Shown one piece after another: positions 36,348 to 59,060 of a stretch of DNA of 64,000 nt. Under the pieces are notes generated by a model. It was not told the origin of the DNA, searched no databases, and saw only the letters and a list, made by a program, of their open reading frames with translations. The DNA lies in the NCBI GenBank assembly GCA_008694505.1, contig VZDJ01000594.1:9769035-9833034 (forward strand), in the 5' to 3' direction. The translations under genes and the position numbers were made by a program. The number at the start of each line of letters is the position of its first letter. Position 1 is the first letter of the stretch. The DNA comes from Cyanoderma ruficeps (Eukaryota > Chordata > Aves > Passeriformes > Timaliidae).

Positions 36348-38704
36348 TTACGACATCATGTTTAGGAATTTACTCTCTTCCGCCAGCGTGGTTAGCATGG
36401 AGCTCATATCACCTATTGCCATATTGCTTATCCCTGCAGGTATGGTGGGCAGTGTCAGAGAGTTTCGTGGAGTCGTCAGGCGAGAGGAGTTCTGGGAGAG
36501 GTTCTGCAGGATGCTGGGGCTCAGGGTTCCTGACATCAGGCTTGAATGGTCCCCATCGTCCATGATGGCATCAAAATCTATCTGGGGTGGCTCAAGACCT
36601 TGAGAGTCCACTGTGCTGGACACCTGGTTTGTTCCTGGGGAAGGCAGAGTGGCTGGCTTGCTGTTCTGTGTGCACTGCTGCTGCCTGACCCGACAGTCCG
36701 TGTGGTTATCAAAGCCGTTGTTCTGTTCGTACATGTGGATCTGGCCATAATAGTACATCAAGTTGTTGTCCCTCGTGCCGTCCCCGCACTGCTGGGCTGG
36801 TGCCAGCAACATGTCGCTGGTTCTTTTATGCATGGCCTCGGTTGTCTCCTGGCCAGGGCTGATGGTGTTGGTCGGATGGGGAGTTCTCAGGTAGCCGAGC
36901 TGGTGGGCGGTGCGGACCCCTCGGGGTCTGCTGCCTGGGTTTGGCTCTGCTGGAGGACGAGGCTGGATCATGCCAGGTGGATACGCCTGTGCAGCTGAAC
37001 CCATCATGCTCTGTTGAGGCTCAAAACTGGGCTGATTGGAGGTCATGATGGGCTGAGGAAAGGTCTCCTGAGCCCCAGGGAAGTTCAGGTGGCTTGGCTG
37101 AGATGAGTAGTTCTGCTGACTTGGTTCATGCATGACCTGTCCCAGCACTGTGCGCTCACTGTTGCTCCGGACCATCAAAGAAGGATCGGTTGCCATGTCC
37201 ATTTGCTGAGGATGAAGGTGGGGTCCAGACTTTGCTGCCATGTTGCTGCAATTAGGAGAGATCTGATTTGGGTTGCCACTGATTGCACTGGGGCTCAGCA
37301 TCTGATGTGGTTGGTTGTACCCTGTGTGCAAGCCCATATCAGGGTTCATGCTGGCACCTAGGCTCACGGGCTGCTGCCGCAGCTGCATGCAGTTTAGCCT
37401 CTGCCCATCCATACCCATGTTCCTCTGCATAAAGCTCTGCTGTGTTGCATTCATGCTGTTGTCTGGCAGCTGCATCTGCTGCTGGTTGTAGTTCTGGTAC
37501 TGACCAAAGTTCTGCTTCTGCTGGACCACTGCTAAGTTCCCTTGTGAAAACTGCTGCTTCGACTGATTGGACATGATATCAACTGTGCCCGAGCTGACTT
37601 CATTCCACTGGACAGGCATATTATTTTTATTCATGTCTGAAGAAGTATCAAAACTCATGGAACACTCTGCCATCATGGGTCCCAAGTGGCTCATGCTTGC
37701 CTCAGCCACCGCCATCCTGCGCTGGCTAGGCAAGGCTGGAGGCTGCAGCTTCCCACCTCCTTGGAAGTTCTGCATCTCATTGCTGTATCCCATGGAAGTG
37801 CTCTCGGCCACTGTCCCATTGCTCTGGGATTTGATGTACTGCACCACATCATCTGGCAGCATAATGTCATCATCTCCAATGGGTGCATCTGCTTCCCCAG
37901 GCATGGCTTCCATGGCGATGTTTTCACTGATGCTCAGTGGTCGGGGCGAGTAGGTGTGCCGAGGCAGGCTCCCGTCTGAGCGCCCATAGCTCTGGAGACC
38001 AAAATTCCTCCTGTCTGTGGGATGTGGAGGATGGAAGGGGTTCATGCTGTTGGTGCTGTTGAAGCGGTGAACTCGTGGGAGAGCCTGGGGATCTCCAGGA
38101 GGCCTCCTGACTGGGTCGCTTGCCCGTCTTGTGCAGTTGCCCTGCACCTCATGGGGAAATGCTGGAGCTGATGGGTAGCCATAGCTGTTGCCATCGCTGC
38201 AACGCCTGGGGCCCGGCGGGAGGCGGATGGAGGGCAAGGTGGGGTCTGGTCCATCCATAAGTGAGATCCTGTTCTTCAGGGTCATCCTCTCCATGTTTGG
38301 CAGGGGAGTCGGAGGAGGGCCCCCTGTGGCAGCAGCGTACTTGGCTTTCAGCCTGTAGTGCTGAGCTGGTGTGAGGTTCAGCAGACCCGGCATCCCGCTG
38401 CACTGGCTGGCCTCGCTCGACCGGCGGGAAGCATCCGTGGAAATGGGGTCATAGGAGTCAGCAGAGCTTGTGTTATTGGGGCGGTGCCCGAGATGGGAAG
38501 CCTCACTGGAACGGCGGCTGGAGAAGTATGGGGAGATCCCTGAGGATCTGCGGCTGACAGTGTAGGCAGAGCTGACGGTGCTTGTTGTACTATCACGGCG
38601 CTCGTTGAGTTGGTTCAGCATTGTAACCTCGTTGACAGACAGCTCCATTATTCTGGGGTTAGGCAGCATAGCAGAAGAGCCACCACTATTTTCTAGAACA
38701 GAGC
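36348..38704 (-). CDS. GLI2: GLI2 terminal coding exon: PKA/degron cluster and C-terminal activator region
   Basis: The acceptor is CTTTCAG|GC; two bases finish a Gly codon, then 784 codons follow to TAA at 36350-36348. Early in the exon are six RRxS PKA-type sites with phosphoserines near window residues 571, 587, 599, 629, 702 and 728, plus DSYDPISTD. In GLI2/GLI3, PKA, then GSK3/CK1 phosphorylation here recruits beta-TrCP and drives processing. Then come KYAAATGGPPPTPLP, LPDDVVQYIKS, NKNNMPVQWNEVSSGTVD, a Q/N/M-rich tract at about 37371-37575, YYYGQIHMYEQ, the activator motif QIDFDAIMDDGDHSS (about 36541-36590) and SSMLTTLAEESKFLNMMS. The stop follows Ser, where human GLI2 has Thr. The N-terminal repressor half lies mainly outside the window. 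Confidence 0.98.
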
Positions 38705-39747
38705 CTGAAAGAAAGTTTGCAGGGAAGGAAAAGATTTAGTTAGCTGAGCAACTTCACTTTGCAGTGTTCTAGGTGCCAGAATACAGACCCACAAAGCCAC
38801 CCCCAAATATTTCATGGGAGCGATGGTGACTTTCATGTGCTGCTACTGAATTCAAAGCTTAATTTCTCACTGTATGGTCACGCAAAGGGAGCAAGAAGTC
38901 TGGGGAGAGATGTGAAGAAGTCCCTGCTGCAGAGTGTTTCTAACATGTACACCCCTTATACTCAGCTTCTGAGGAAATGTCTCCACATGGGGTCCCCTCA
39001 GTAGGACAAAAGTAGGACTGGTGTGAACAGTGCCACTTGGACAGCACACAGCAACAACCACAGTTACTCTCTGGGACAGATGCACAGCAGTCAGGGAGAG
39101 CAGGCCGAGAGCCCAAATGTTGACATTCAAAGGCTCTTCCAAGAGTAACCCAAGAAGCTCTGAGATCTAGTACAACCCAGGCAGTATGTCTTTGGATTTC
39201 TTGGCAAAGTTAGAGGATCTCTAGAGGGTTCAAAAAGATGCCTTTACCAGGAATCACCAGACAGTGGGAAATGAGCATATGAAGCTGGAGGCAAGAGCCA
39301 GGAGATTCTGAGTGACAAAAGGCCTGTCAGAGCAAGATTATGGAGGGAGGTCTTGTCGAGACTGCTGCTGTGCTCTGGTGGTTTCCCAGGAATTATCCCT
39401 TGGGGTACTGTTACTGCTGGAAGAAATGCAAGCAGTCTTGAGGCTGTAAGTGGGACAATGAGGACAGCTGTGTCGAGGGTTCTGGGCAAACCCAGAAACA
39501 AGGACACCAATACCTCTGTCTCCCTTCATGGATCTGTAGAACTGAGAACCTGGCTTTCTCTTGCACATCACCAGATGGCTGTGTTTACACCCAAGCTATC
39601 CATTTTACCTGACATCTTTATCTATCAATGCGTGACTCAGAGGCATTAAGAAATGATCCTCATTCCTCCAGGCCAGACTCTTGGTTATGAAACCAGGGTC
39701 AAACTCTGGAAGGTTCCTACAGAACATGGCCCAGGCCCAGGGCTTAC
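38705..39747 (-). other. GLI2 intron before the terminal exon
   Basis: 1,043 bp, GTAAGC donor and TTTCAG acceptor. It contains no recognisable repeat or gene. The reading frame of the upstream exon stays open about 140 nt into the intron, so intron retention would add an unrelated tail before a stop. Confidence 0.85.
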
Positions 39748-40084
39748 CATTTCCTGAGATGGGAGGCAGCTTGGTGTTTCTGGCTTGTGGAGCTGGGCTC
39801 ACCCATGAGCAGGAATCCTTAACTGTCTTGAGTTTCTCTTTCTTGAGTTGTTCAAGTCGTTGCATTGTCGTCATGTGTTTCCTTAGCTGCAGGCTGACTG
39901 CCGAGTTACCAGATGAGACCGTTGAGTCCACGACAGGAGCGTTGTCATCCAACGCCGTCAGATCTCCCAGACTTCCCCCGCTGTGCATGTTCATTTCTAC
40001 TCCACTGTCATTGTTGTTGGTGCTGCCAAGGGGTGATGGCTCACTGCTGCATGACGACTGGCCACCAGGACTGGACTGACACAT
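39748..40084 (-). CDS. GLI2: GLI2 coding exon: serine-rich linker between fingers and PKA cluster
   Basis: The acceptor is CTCCCCAAG|ATG and the donor is AAATG|GTAAGC. The exon is 337 nt: 112 codons plus the first G of a Gly codon (window residues 421-532). It encodes CQSSPGGQSSCSSEPSPLGS, then NNDSGVEM, SLGDLTALDD, LQLRKHMTTMQRLEQLKKEK, and RNTKLPPISGNG at the donor. The LRKHMTTMxRxEQLKKEKLK helix-like basic segment is specific to GLI2 and absent from GLI3, so it is a strong paralogue marker. The frame stays open upstream to 40129 and downstream into the intron, but splice consensus and homology set the limits given. Confidence 0.96.
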
Positions 40085-43000
40085 CTTGGGGAGGGAAAAG
40101 AGGAAGAAGAGTTGGGCAGGTGAAAACATGGATGGGAAGAAATCAAGAGCCCAACATCCCCAGTGTTAGTCCTGGAAGATAGGAGAGCTCCTATCCTAGG
40201 CTCTCCCCTGTCTTGTTACCCCTCCCTGCTGCAGGATCTCAGCTCTTCTAAAAGACAGGTGCCTCCTTCCTGTGAGAGAAGGATGGGACAGCACCCCACA
40301 GCTGGAAAAGCCACGGTGATTCAACTGCAAGATGGAGAGAAACCAAATGCTCTTCCTCCAAAAGAAGGACAGATGTTTCTCGAAGAAAAGCAGCACGTCA
40401 CCTGGTTGTGCAAGGTATATTGCAGCAAACCCTGGCTTATCTAACATGGGATCAAAGCTTAAGTATTTCAGACACAACGTATTTCTGTCTTTAAAATACC
40501 CTAACATATAATTAGGTTAGCTGACAAACTTCCCCGCCAGATAAAAACCTAGTTCACTGTTTGCAAACTCCCACCTGCAGATAAGGCAGATAAGCACCAT
40601 AAATATTTATTTTATTTACATTAGGAATGTAAACTACTCACATTGAGTAGTTTATTTGCAGCAGACACTATATGGTCTGAACTTGCTCTGCTGCTGCTAC
40701 TGAACAGGATGCCTGGCTTTTCTGCTCCAGGCCCATGTCCCAGCAAAAAATGGGAGTGCTGAAAAGGCAATGTACTCTGCCCTAGGCCAAGGTGGGAATG
40801 CAGAGTGCTGTAGTGTTTTTACTTTGCTCCACAGCAGTCCCCCATGGGCAGGGTTGACTAGCTCTGATTGCCCTTCAGTCCAGATGATAGAGATTGCAAT
40901 CCCAAGATTTAATGGCAAGTTGTGATGCTGGGAGAAGGGCGGCAAAGGGAATCCTCAGGCACTGCATCCTTCCCCTTACTGCACTCAAGCAGATTTCTCC
41001 TATCTCTCCCCACTGCCCCACATACTTCCACTTCCACCCTGAGAGAGTTAAATGGACACAGAGACCTGCAGGAGATCATGCTTTATACAGCTATTTTAAT
41101 ACAAAGGATTCTTTGCTCACCTTAGTACCGACTGTCCTTAGGAAGGTAGAGTAAGGAAGGGTAAGTGGGAATAAAGAACAGGTTGTTAGGACAAAGACAG
41201 CATTAACAAAAAGGACCAGGTTAGTAAAAGGAGGAAGAGGGAAATGCAGAATACAGCAAAAATTACCAACATACCCCACCCACTCCCATACCCCACCTTC
41301 CCTGCCTTCCTTCTTTGGGGGCACAAATAAAAGCTCCTAAGAGAGATTTTCTACCTGTTTCCATGGGTTTGGGGTGACACGCAAATATGGTTAAAAAAAA
41401 AGAGCCTGGGAATGATGGCAACCAGTGAGGCATCTCACCCCTCCCACCACCCTAACCTTATCCATGAAACAGGAGTTGGATGTGGCCCCACCAGATGAGA
41501 TGCCACCTGTTAGATGTGCACAAGTGAAGTATGCAGTGCTAGAGAGGGACAGTGAAGAGAAACACATGACCCAGGGCCCTGCTCCCAGTGAGATGGCTTG
41601 GCTGGAGGCCTGGGAGCACAGAGTGCTAGGAAAACAAGCCCATACCTTCAGGAGAAGCGGGGTGGGGAGATGTAATTGTGTCAGTATTTTCACAGGAAAA
41701 AAACCAGTAAAACACATGGAGGAAGAGTATTGGAGAAAGGTCATTCTGTCCAGTGGTTCTCACACTCGGCTTTTGTAACACAGTACAGAACCTCATCATA
41801 GGAAACTGTTTTCTTAGTCAATTAGAGACATTCTTGATGTGTAAATACTGAATTTTTTCCTAACTGAAACATGCTGCTTATTAGTAATTTGTCCAACAAC
41901 ACATCCCCTAACCCTTCTGAGAAAATCTGAGAAATTCTGAGTAGCTCCAGGGCATGCTTTTCACAGGAATAACAATCTTTTAGCCTGGATTCAAATCAAG
42001 AAAATATATATTTTGGAGCTCGAAGTCCTTTCAGCTCAAGTGGGAAGTCTGGGGAATATGTGAACACTCCTTTGCAGGTGAAGATCTTTTCTTCTGTATG
42101 TAGCCCATACCCTGTCCCACTCTGAGCTGATGCAGCAGACCAGAACTTTGGGTACAGAAGTGAAAAGAAGCATCAAAATGCAGAAGTGATTCCTGTGTTG
42201 TGATGCTCCATCTCCTCCTCCATCCCAGATGAGGTGGAAGAGTTTTGATGTGTTTGAAACTACCACTATACACAGCTCCTTAGTAGCACTAACCACACTA
42301 CTGCCAACTGTGGAGCCACTGTAATGGACAGAATGCTGATAAATGGTCTTTGCTTCAGGAGCTGGACCTGTGAATCTTGATCCTGGCAGAGTGACAGTCT
42401 GTACACTGTGGGCCACAGCACTGCTCCCATGTTTATGCCTAATTTTGCTCTCCTGCCCCATCATCCTGCTGCAATTTTCTATGGCAGCTGGGAGGCATGT
42501 ATTGAAATTCTGTACTCCTGAGTAATCTCCTCTAGCCAGCCTCAATGGATCAGGGAAGTGGGACTAGATGATCTCAAGAGGTTCCCAACAACCCCAGTGA
42601 TTTTGCGCTTCTGCGTATAGTGGACAGGATCAAGGAATTGAACTTGCTTTAAGACACTCAACAAAAATAAAACAGCTGGTTTTATCCCCACTGGCTTCAT
42701 CAAACAGCAGCTGACTAGAAAGAAAAGGAGTGAAGGGTGCAGGGAGGAGGAGAAAAGGGACTGTTTAAGCCAGGACCTTTGCCTCAGGAACTGTTTATCA
42801 ATCTTTGCCCTGTGGTCATTGCTCAATTTAAACTGGTGAGGTAGGTAAAGCTCATTTGACCACAACACTCTTGGGTCTTACCCACTTCCACAGCATAGGA
42901 ATGCCAAGCTCAGCACAGGGCATTACATGGCCCCCATGACTACAAGGGCAGGAATTTATGATGCTGGGTAGGAAGGTACAAAATTTACTGGACTGTGCCC

Positions 43001-43146
43001 TGACCTGCAGTTTCATTTCTGGACCTGAACTCTATGGTTGAAGGGCACCTGCCCAGCGAGGTAAACAGCATACAAATGCTCCATGCCCCTAGTGCATCAG
43101 AGAGATCAGGAACCATGTCATTTCTGTGAAAAGCAACTGCTCTTAC
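40085..43146 (-). other. GLI2 intron between finger-5 exon and serine-rich linker exon
   Basis: 3,062 bp, GTAAGA donor and CCCAAG acceptor. It holds a short CR1 tail at 42548-42615. The remainder shows no gene; an AT-rich stretch lies at 40480-40680. Confidence 0.85.
42548..42615 (+). mobile_element. Short CR1 tail inside a GLI2 intron
   Basis: AAGTGGGACTAGATGATCTC, then AAGAGGTTCCCAACAACCCC and AGTGATTTTGCG match the last 60-70 bases of CR1. It is inserted antisense to GLI2. Confidence 0.65.
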
Positions 43147-43428
43147 CACAGAATTCTCTGTTTTTATCGTTTTGACTTGTAAGCAATCCTCCATGCTCCT
43201 CGTGGTGCTGTTGGCCTCGGGGGTCTCCTCTGACACCTTGCTGCTCTGCTTGGCGCTTGCCTCGTTGTCCCCATTTTCCTTGAGCGGCGGTGGCCTCGGG
43301 TGAACGTCATTGCGCTGCTTCTTCGTGACGTGAGCGTCAGGCCCGTGCACCGTCTTGACGTGTTTTCGGAGGGAACTGGGGTCCGTGTACCGCTTTGTGC
43401 AGCCAGGGATTTTACAGACATAGGGTTT
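43147..43428 (-). CDS. GLI2: GLI2 coding exon: zinc finger 5 and post-finger linker
   Basis: The acceptor is GTATTGACAG|AAA and the donor is TCTGTG|GTAAGA. The exon is 282 nt, 94 codons (window residues 327-420), phase 0. Finger 5 uses C331, C336, H349 and H354 within [10 protein letters not shown] ... [24 protein letters not shown] follows; this basic stretch belongs to the nuclear-localisation region. The remainder is a Ser/Glu/Pro-rich linker containing [23 protein letters not shown] has Asn as in GLI2 (GLI3 has Gly), one of the clearer paralogue markers. In GLI3 and GLI2, proteasomal trimming to the repressor form ends in the region after the fingers. Confidence 0.97.
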
Positions 43429-55387
<11,959 letters not shown>

Positions 55388-55519
55388 ATGGACGAGCTGC
55401 TCCTGAGTGTCATATTCCTTTGTGCACCCTTCCCAGTGACAGTTAGTCTCATAAATAACCTCAGGCTCCTGTTTACATTCATCCTTATCAAGATCTTCTT
55501 TCAGGTCTGTCAGATGCTC
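55388..55519 (-). CDS. GLI2: GLI2 coding exon: acidic linker and first half of zinc finger 1
   Basis: The acceptor is GTGTTGCAG|GAG and the donor is CAT|GTGAGT. The exon is 132 nt, 44 codons (window residues 178-221), phase 0 at both ends. An acidic stretch (EHLTDLKEDLDKDECKQEPE) leads into ETNCHWEGC, which supplies the two zinc-binding cysteines of finger 1 (residues 204 and 209). The exon stops at EQLVH; the finger's histidines come from the next exon. The polypyrimidine tract before this acceptor is poor (the preceding 35 bases are purine-containing). In GLI proteins finger 1 contacts finger 2 and touches DNA little. Confidence 0.96.
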
Positions 55520-56824
55520 CTGCAACACATAACGGTGCATTGTACAAGGTGAACTTCTTTCGTCTGAATTCCTCCATCATTCATAGATTACAGGGCAAGT
55601 ATCAACTGATCACAAAACCATGCTCGTTGTGGCTACATAACATCCACGACTACTGTGAAATAAAGAGCCACAGGGTTTTGGCAGAGGTGGATCTCAGTTG
55701 ATGACGAGACATGAAACACCCCAAAGCCACTGTTGAAGCAGAGCTTGGATTCAGCCGGGTTGTGGGCAGTCCCAGGAAAACTGAAGAAAGGAAAGAGCTG
55801 GCTTCTGACCTTTGGTTGTGTTCTTTGCTGGAGCAAAACACTTGATCTGGGCAAAGCAGAGAAACATGAACATAAAGAAATCACAGAGCAGTCAGAGCCC
55901 AGAGCCCACACTCACCTGACATGGGCTGGCCAGGGGGTTCCTGTTTTCTGCATCCCTTAGTAGATGAGAAAATGATACCTAACCCACAGATTTATGCCTG
56001 CAGGATGCTCCACAGAGACAAAGTGGTGAGCTCTCAAAGCACTTCTCTGAGACGGGAATTTGGAAAGCCTGAGCAAGACCCAGTAAGAATAGGCTGCAGA
56101 ACAGAGCTCCTGGGACTCTGGACTAATGAATGAGTTAATTTTATGCTGGGTCACCGTGAGCTCTCTCCTTAACTTCTCTGTCTAGCCAGCTCCTCAGTGC
56201 TAAATGAAGCACAGAAGATTTTTGTTATGGCTGCTAGGATTGAAGCATGGGCAACTACACAATAGTGTAACATAAAACATAATTAGTACAAATCTGAGTA
56301 AGGACGACTGTCAGCTCTGCATGCATCAGACACCTGCACTACAGACAAGGCCATCAGCACCCAGTATTGGCTGGGAATCTAACAAGACAAAACCCTGCAG
56401 GTTTTGACCCCCTTCACTCCCTTTCCTCCCAGATACTACTGTTGCTATCACAAAGCATTCTGCTTCCAGGACACCTTCAGACAGGAGCATCTGGGGTGAC
56501 TGGCCACAGCAGACGCTGTTCCTCACTATCTGATGCTCCAGTTGGACCCATATGTGTGTAGACACAACCTCAGACTGTCCCTGGCCCGCCCAAACAGACC
56601 TATCTGGCTGCCATCTCCTTCCCCACCAACACCTTCCCAATGCCTGCTGGGGAGCTGCAATGATTAAGGATTCAATGGTATTATATGGCTTGGAACGCCA
56701 GACGTGCTGTACCAAAGTTCAACAATTTTCATTAACTAGCTCATGACATACATGCCAGCAGTGACTTTTCTATTCAAAATTTAGATATGGAGAGGAAGAG
56801 ATTTGTTTTAATTAGCTCTTATTT

Positions 56825-56838
56825 AAAAAAAAAAAAAA
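56825..56838 (+). repeat. A14 homopolymer in a GLI2 intron
   Basis: Fourteen consecutive A; no adjoining transposon recognised. Confidence 0.85.
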
Positions 56839-58299
56839 GATATTACAAGGTGGCTCTTGGGACAGGAAACTAGTAATTTACAGAAAGACTTCTAGAGATT
56901 AAAGCTATACCAGAGCCCAGAACAATAGTCTGAGAAAGTTCAAACTTTTTTTGCAGCTTCTTTTTCCTGCAATTCCTATTTGGTTGAGCTGTAAACATCT
57001 TTTTTTCTCTTGGAATGTTTGTCTCCGTGCAAAGTATGGTCCCTGGACAACTGTAATTTCATACTAAAAATCTCATTTTGCTAAAATTTTTATACTTTCT
57101 GTTGGAAAAATGGAATTGTAACAATTTAATTTGCTGAAAAGGATTGACTTGTTTCATTTCTAGCTAGTTCAATGCTAGTCTGAACCTGCACTGGAGCTCT
57201 CTTGTGGCACTGCAGAAGTTCAGTAACTCAGGTCCCCCATGCCTGGTACTTCACTGTGTCCCACAAATCTTGTCTGATTGCATTTTTTACAGCACAAACC
57301 ATCATGGGAGATGCTATCTGGCTAAGGATTACAAACACCCAAACCACAACTTGCATGAGGTGTTTCAAATGCAGTATTTCCAAAACAAAACATACACATT
57401 TTTAGGGAGAGATGAACTTCCCAGTCAGCAAAAAATGGATCAGTCAATTATTAGCTGACTGTAACACAACTTTTCAGCACAATCTCCTGCAGAAAAGGAA
57501 TTTCTAGATTTAATTAATTCTTCTTGCTTAGACCAAAGGAGACATCTGCTACATTCAGTGTTTTAATATGTTCTCCTTGCCAAGAACGGGCTGTCTATTA
57601 CATGGTACCTTCTAGTAATTTCCCAGTCAATACTGATGTAGAACCTACATTTGCCTTGGGGAATTAACTTCACATACTGCCTCATTAGGAACTATTAGAT
57701 GATCAGCGTGCATTTTCCTGCTCGTAATTTCACCTTGCTATTCTAATCAAATCTCATTGCACCACTTCAAGCTACTCCCCTGCTCCATTCAGTGCCGATT
57801 TCAGTGTTTTTAAGACCCAGTGGATGAAACCCCTGGAGCAGGGCTGCAGGGGTGGGCTGGGCTGGTGCCATCCAAGCACTCCCAAGCTGGGCACACACGG
57901 CTTTGCATGGAGCAGCGCACGGAGGATGGCAGCCATTGAGCAAGCACCTATCTGTCCCACAGCTCTTCCAGTAACACATGCTTTGAGAAAGCAACTGATG
58001 GCTTTCAAATATTTTTTCATTTGCTGCATGAAATAAACACATTGCCCTATTAGCCCAGGCGGTGGCCAGATTGGTTTTTCAGGGCATGTGATTTTGCGGC
58101 AGTGTGTAGATGCACTCCTAAACTCAAAGCTCCAGAGAGGTGCCTCTTTGCCCTAATCGTGCTGACTACAGCATGTTTATCTTTCCCTGATATGCTATCT
58201 TCATCAATTTTACCAGCCCCCTGATGACTGCACACGTTGCTGTCCCCATGCATCATGCTGAGACCTGCTCCTGAACCAGGGCAGAAGGAGAAATTTGTC

Positions 58300-58475
58300 A
58301 TCAACTCTTCCATTCGCTTGACAATAACACGGCCTAATAATTCATGAAAATGAAGTGCCCTGAGCACTCCTGATAGTTTACAGTTGTGATAAAGGACGGT
58401 CAGATGGATACTGTCAGCCATTAAACAGTTTGCAATCACAGAGCTCCAGAAAGAAAGCAAAGGCCTCTGGACCCT
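58300..58475. promoter_or_regulatory. Candidate intronic conserved non-coding element of GLI2
   Basis: Contains TTGACAATAACACGG, CCTAATAATTCATGAAAATG, GTTGTGATAAAGG and CCATTAAACAGTTTGC. Repeat-free, distinct in composition from its neighbours. Confidence 0.35.
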
Positions 58476-58946
58476 TCTTGGTGTCAAATGTTGTGTCACC
58501 AGTGTAAAGGATGTTTCTAGGAGCAATTCCTTGTTGAATCAAGAAGTTGTCCTTTTTTTCCAAGCTTTCTACCTACATGCAAGATTCCCTCATAATCTAT
58601 GTTTGCTCTGAGACACTGATGCTGCTTGCTTTGCAGCACAAAAAACTAAGACATCATTTTTACATTATTACACTTGATATATTTGCTCTCTCCTTTTTTT
58701 TCCTATCCAAGCACAGCAACAGCAAGCTGATTTCCAAGTACCCATAGAATGCTTCACTCAGTCACTGAGTCATCTCTGTCCCATCCCTTCCTGGCCTTTG
58801 TGGTCCAAGGGACACCTGTCTGCCTGGCAGATTTTGCTGCCTTGCTCCCAGCTGCAACAAAAGATGCCAAGAAGATCATTCCCAAAGATGAGACCCAGCA
58901 GCTCGCTGCCTCAACCCCACAACACGGCTCGCAGCAGGGAGGTTAC

Positions 58947-59060
58947 CTGTGTGTTTGGGGACACTGGGGGCAAGCCCTCAACTTCAGTCTTGACCTTGCT
59001 GCGTTTGTTATTTACTGGATTGACGGTGCTGCTCACGGCTGACTCACTGCTCTGCTTGCT
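58947..59060 (-). CDS. GLI2: GLI2 coding exon: basic linker upstream of the zinc fingers
   Basis: The acceptor is TTTCCTAG|AGC and the donor is ACACAG|GTAACC; both flanking phases are 0. The exon is 114 nt, 38 codons (window residues 140-177). It begins SKQSSESAVSSTVNPVNNKR and continues through SKVKTEVEGLPP to SPNTQ. The SESAVSST stretch and the KRSKVKTE cluster are conserved in GLI2. The KTE context resembles a sumoylation-type psi-K-x-E site (VKTE), which is inference only. Human GLI2 has an isoform with 17 extra residues at the downstream junction; nothing equivalent is visible here. Confidence 0.95.

Larger units (their letters stand above)
55520..58946 (-). other. GLI2 intron before zinc-finger-1 exon
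   Basis: 3,427 bp, GTAACC donor and TTGCAG acceptor with a weak pyrimidine tract. It contains an A14 run at 56825-56838 and a conserved-looking block at 58300-58475. No additional coding exon was recognised. Confidence 0.85.

Noticed and set aside
36546..36998. 150-codon + strand frame antisense to the last GLI2 exon
   Set aside because: Shadow of the conserved minus-strand GLI2 coding sequence; no domain.
37567..37979. Two overlapping + strand frames of 97-128 codons
   Set aside because: Antisense shadows of the GLI2 terminal exon.
39140..39190. CR1-like phrase CTGAGATCTAGTACAACCCA
   Set aside because: Only about 20 bases resemble the CR1 3' region; no adjoining CR1 sequence.
55520..55570. 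In-frame open 51 nt before the finger-1 exon, possible equivalent of the 17-residue insert of a human GLI2 isoform
   Set aside because: No AG at the position needed for an in-frame acceptor, no pyrimidine tract, and the residues do not resemble the human insert.
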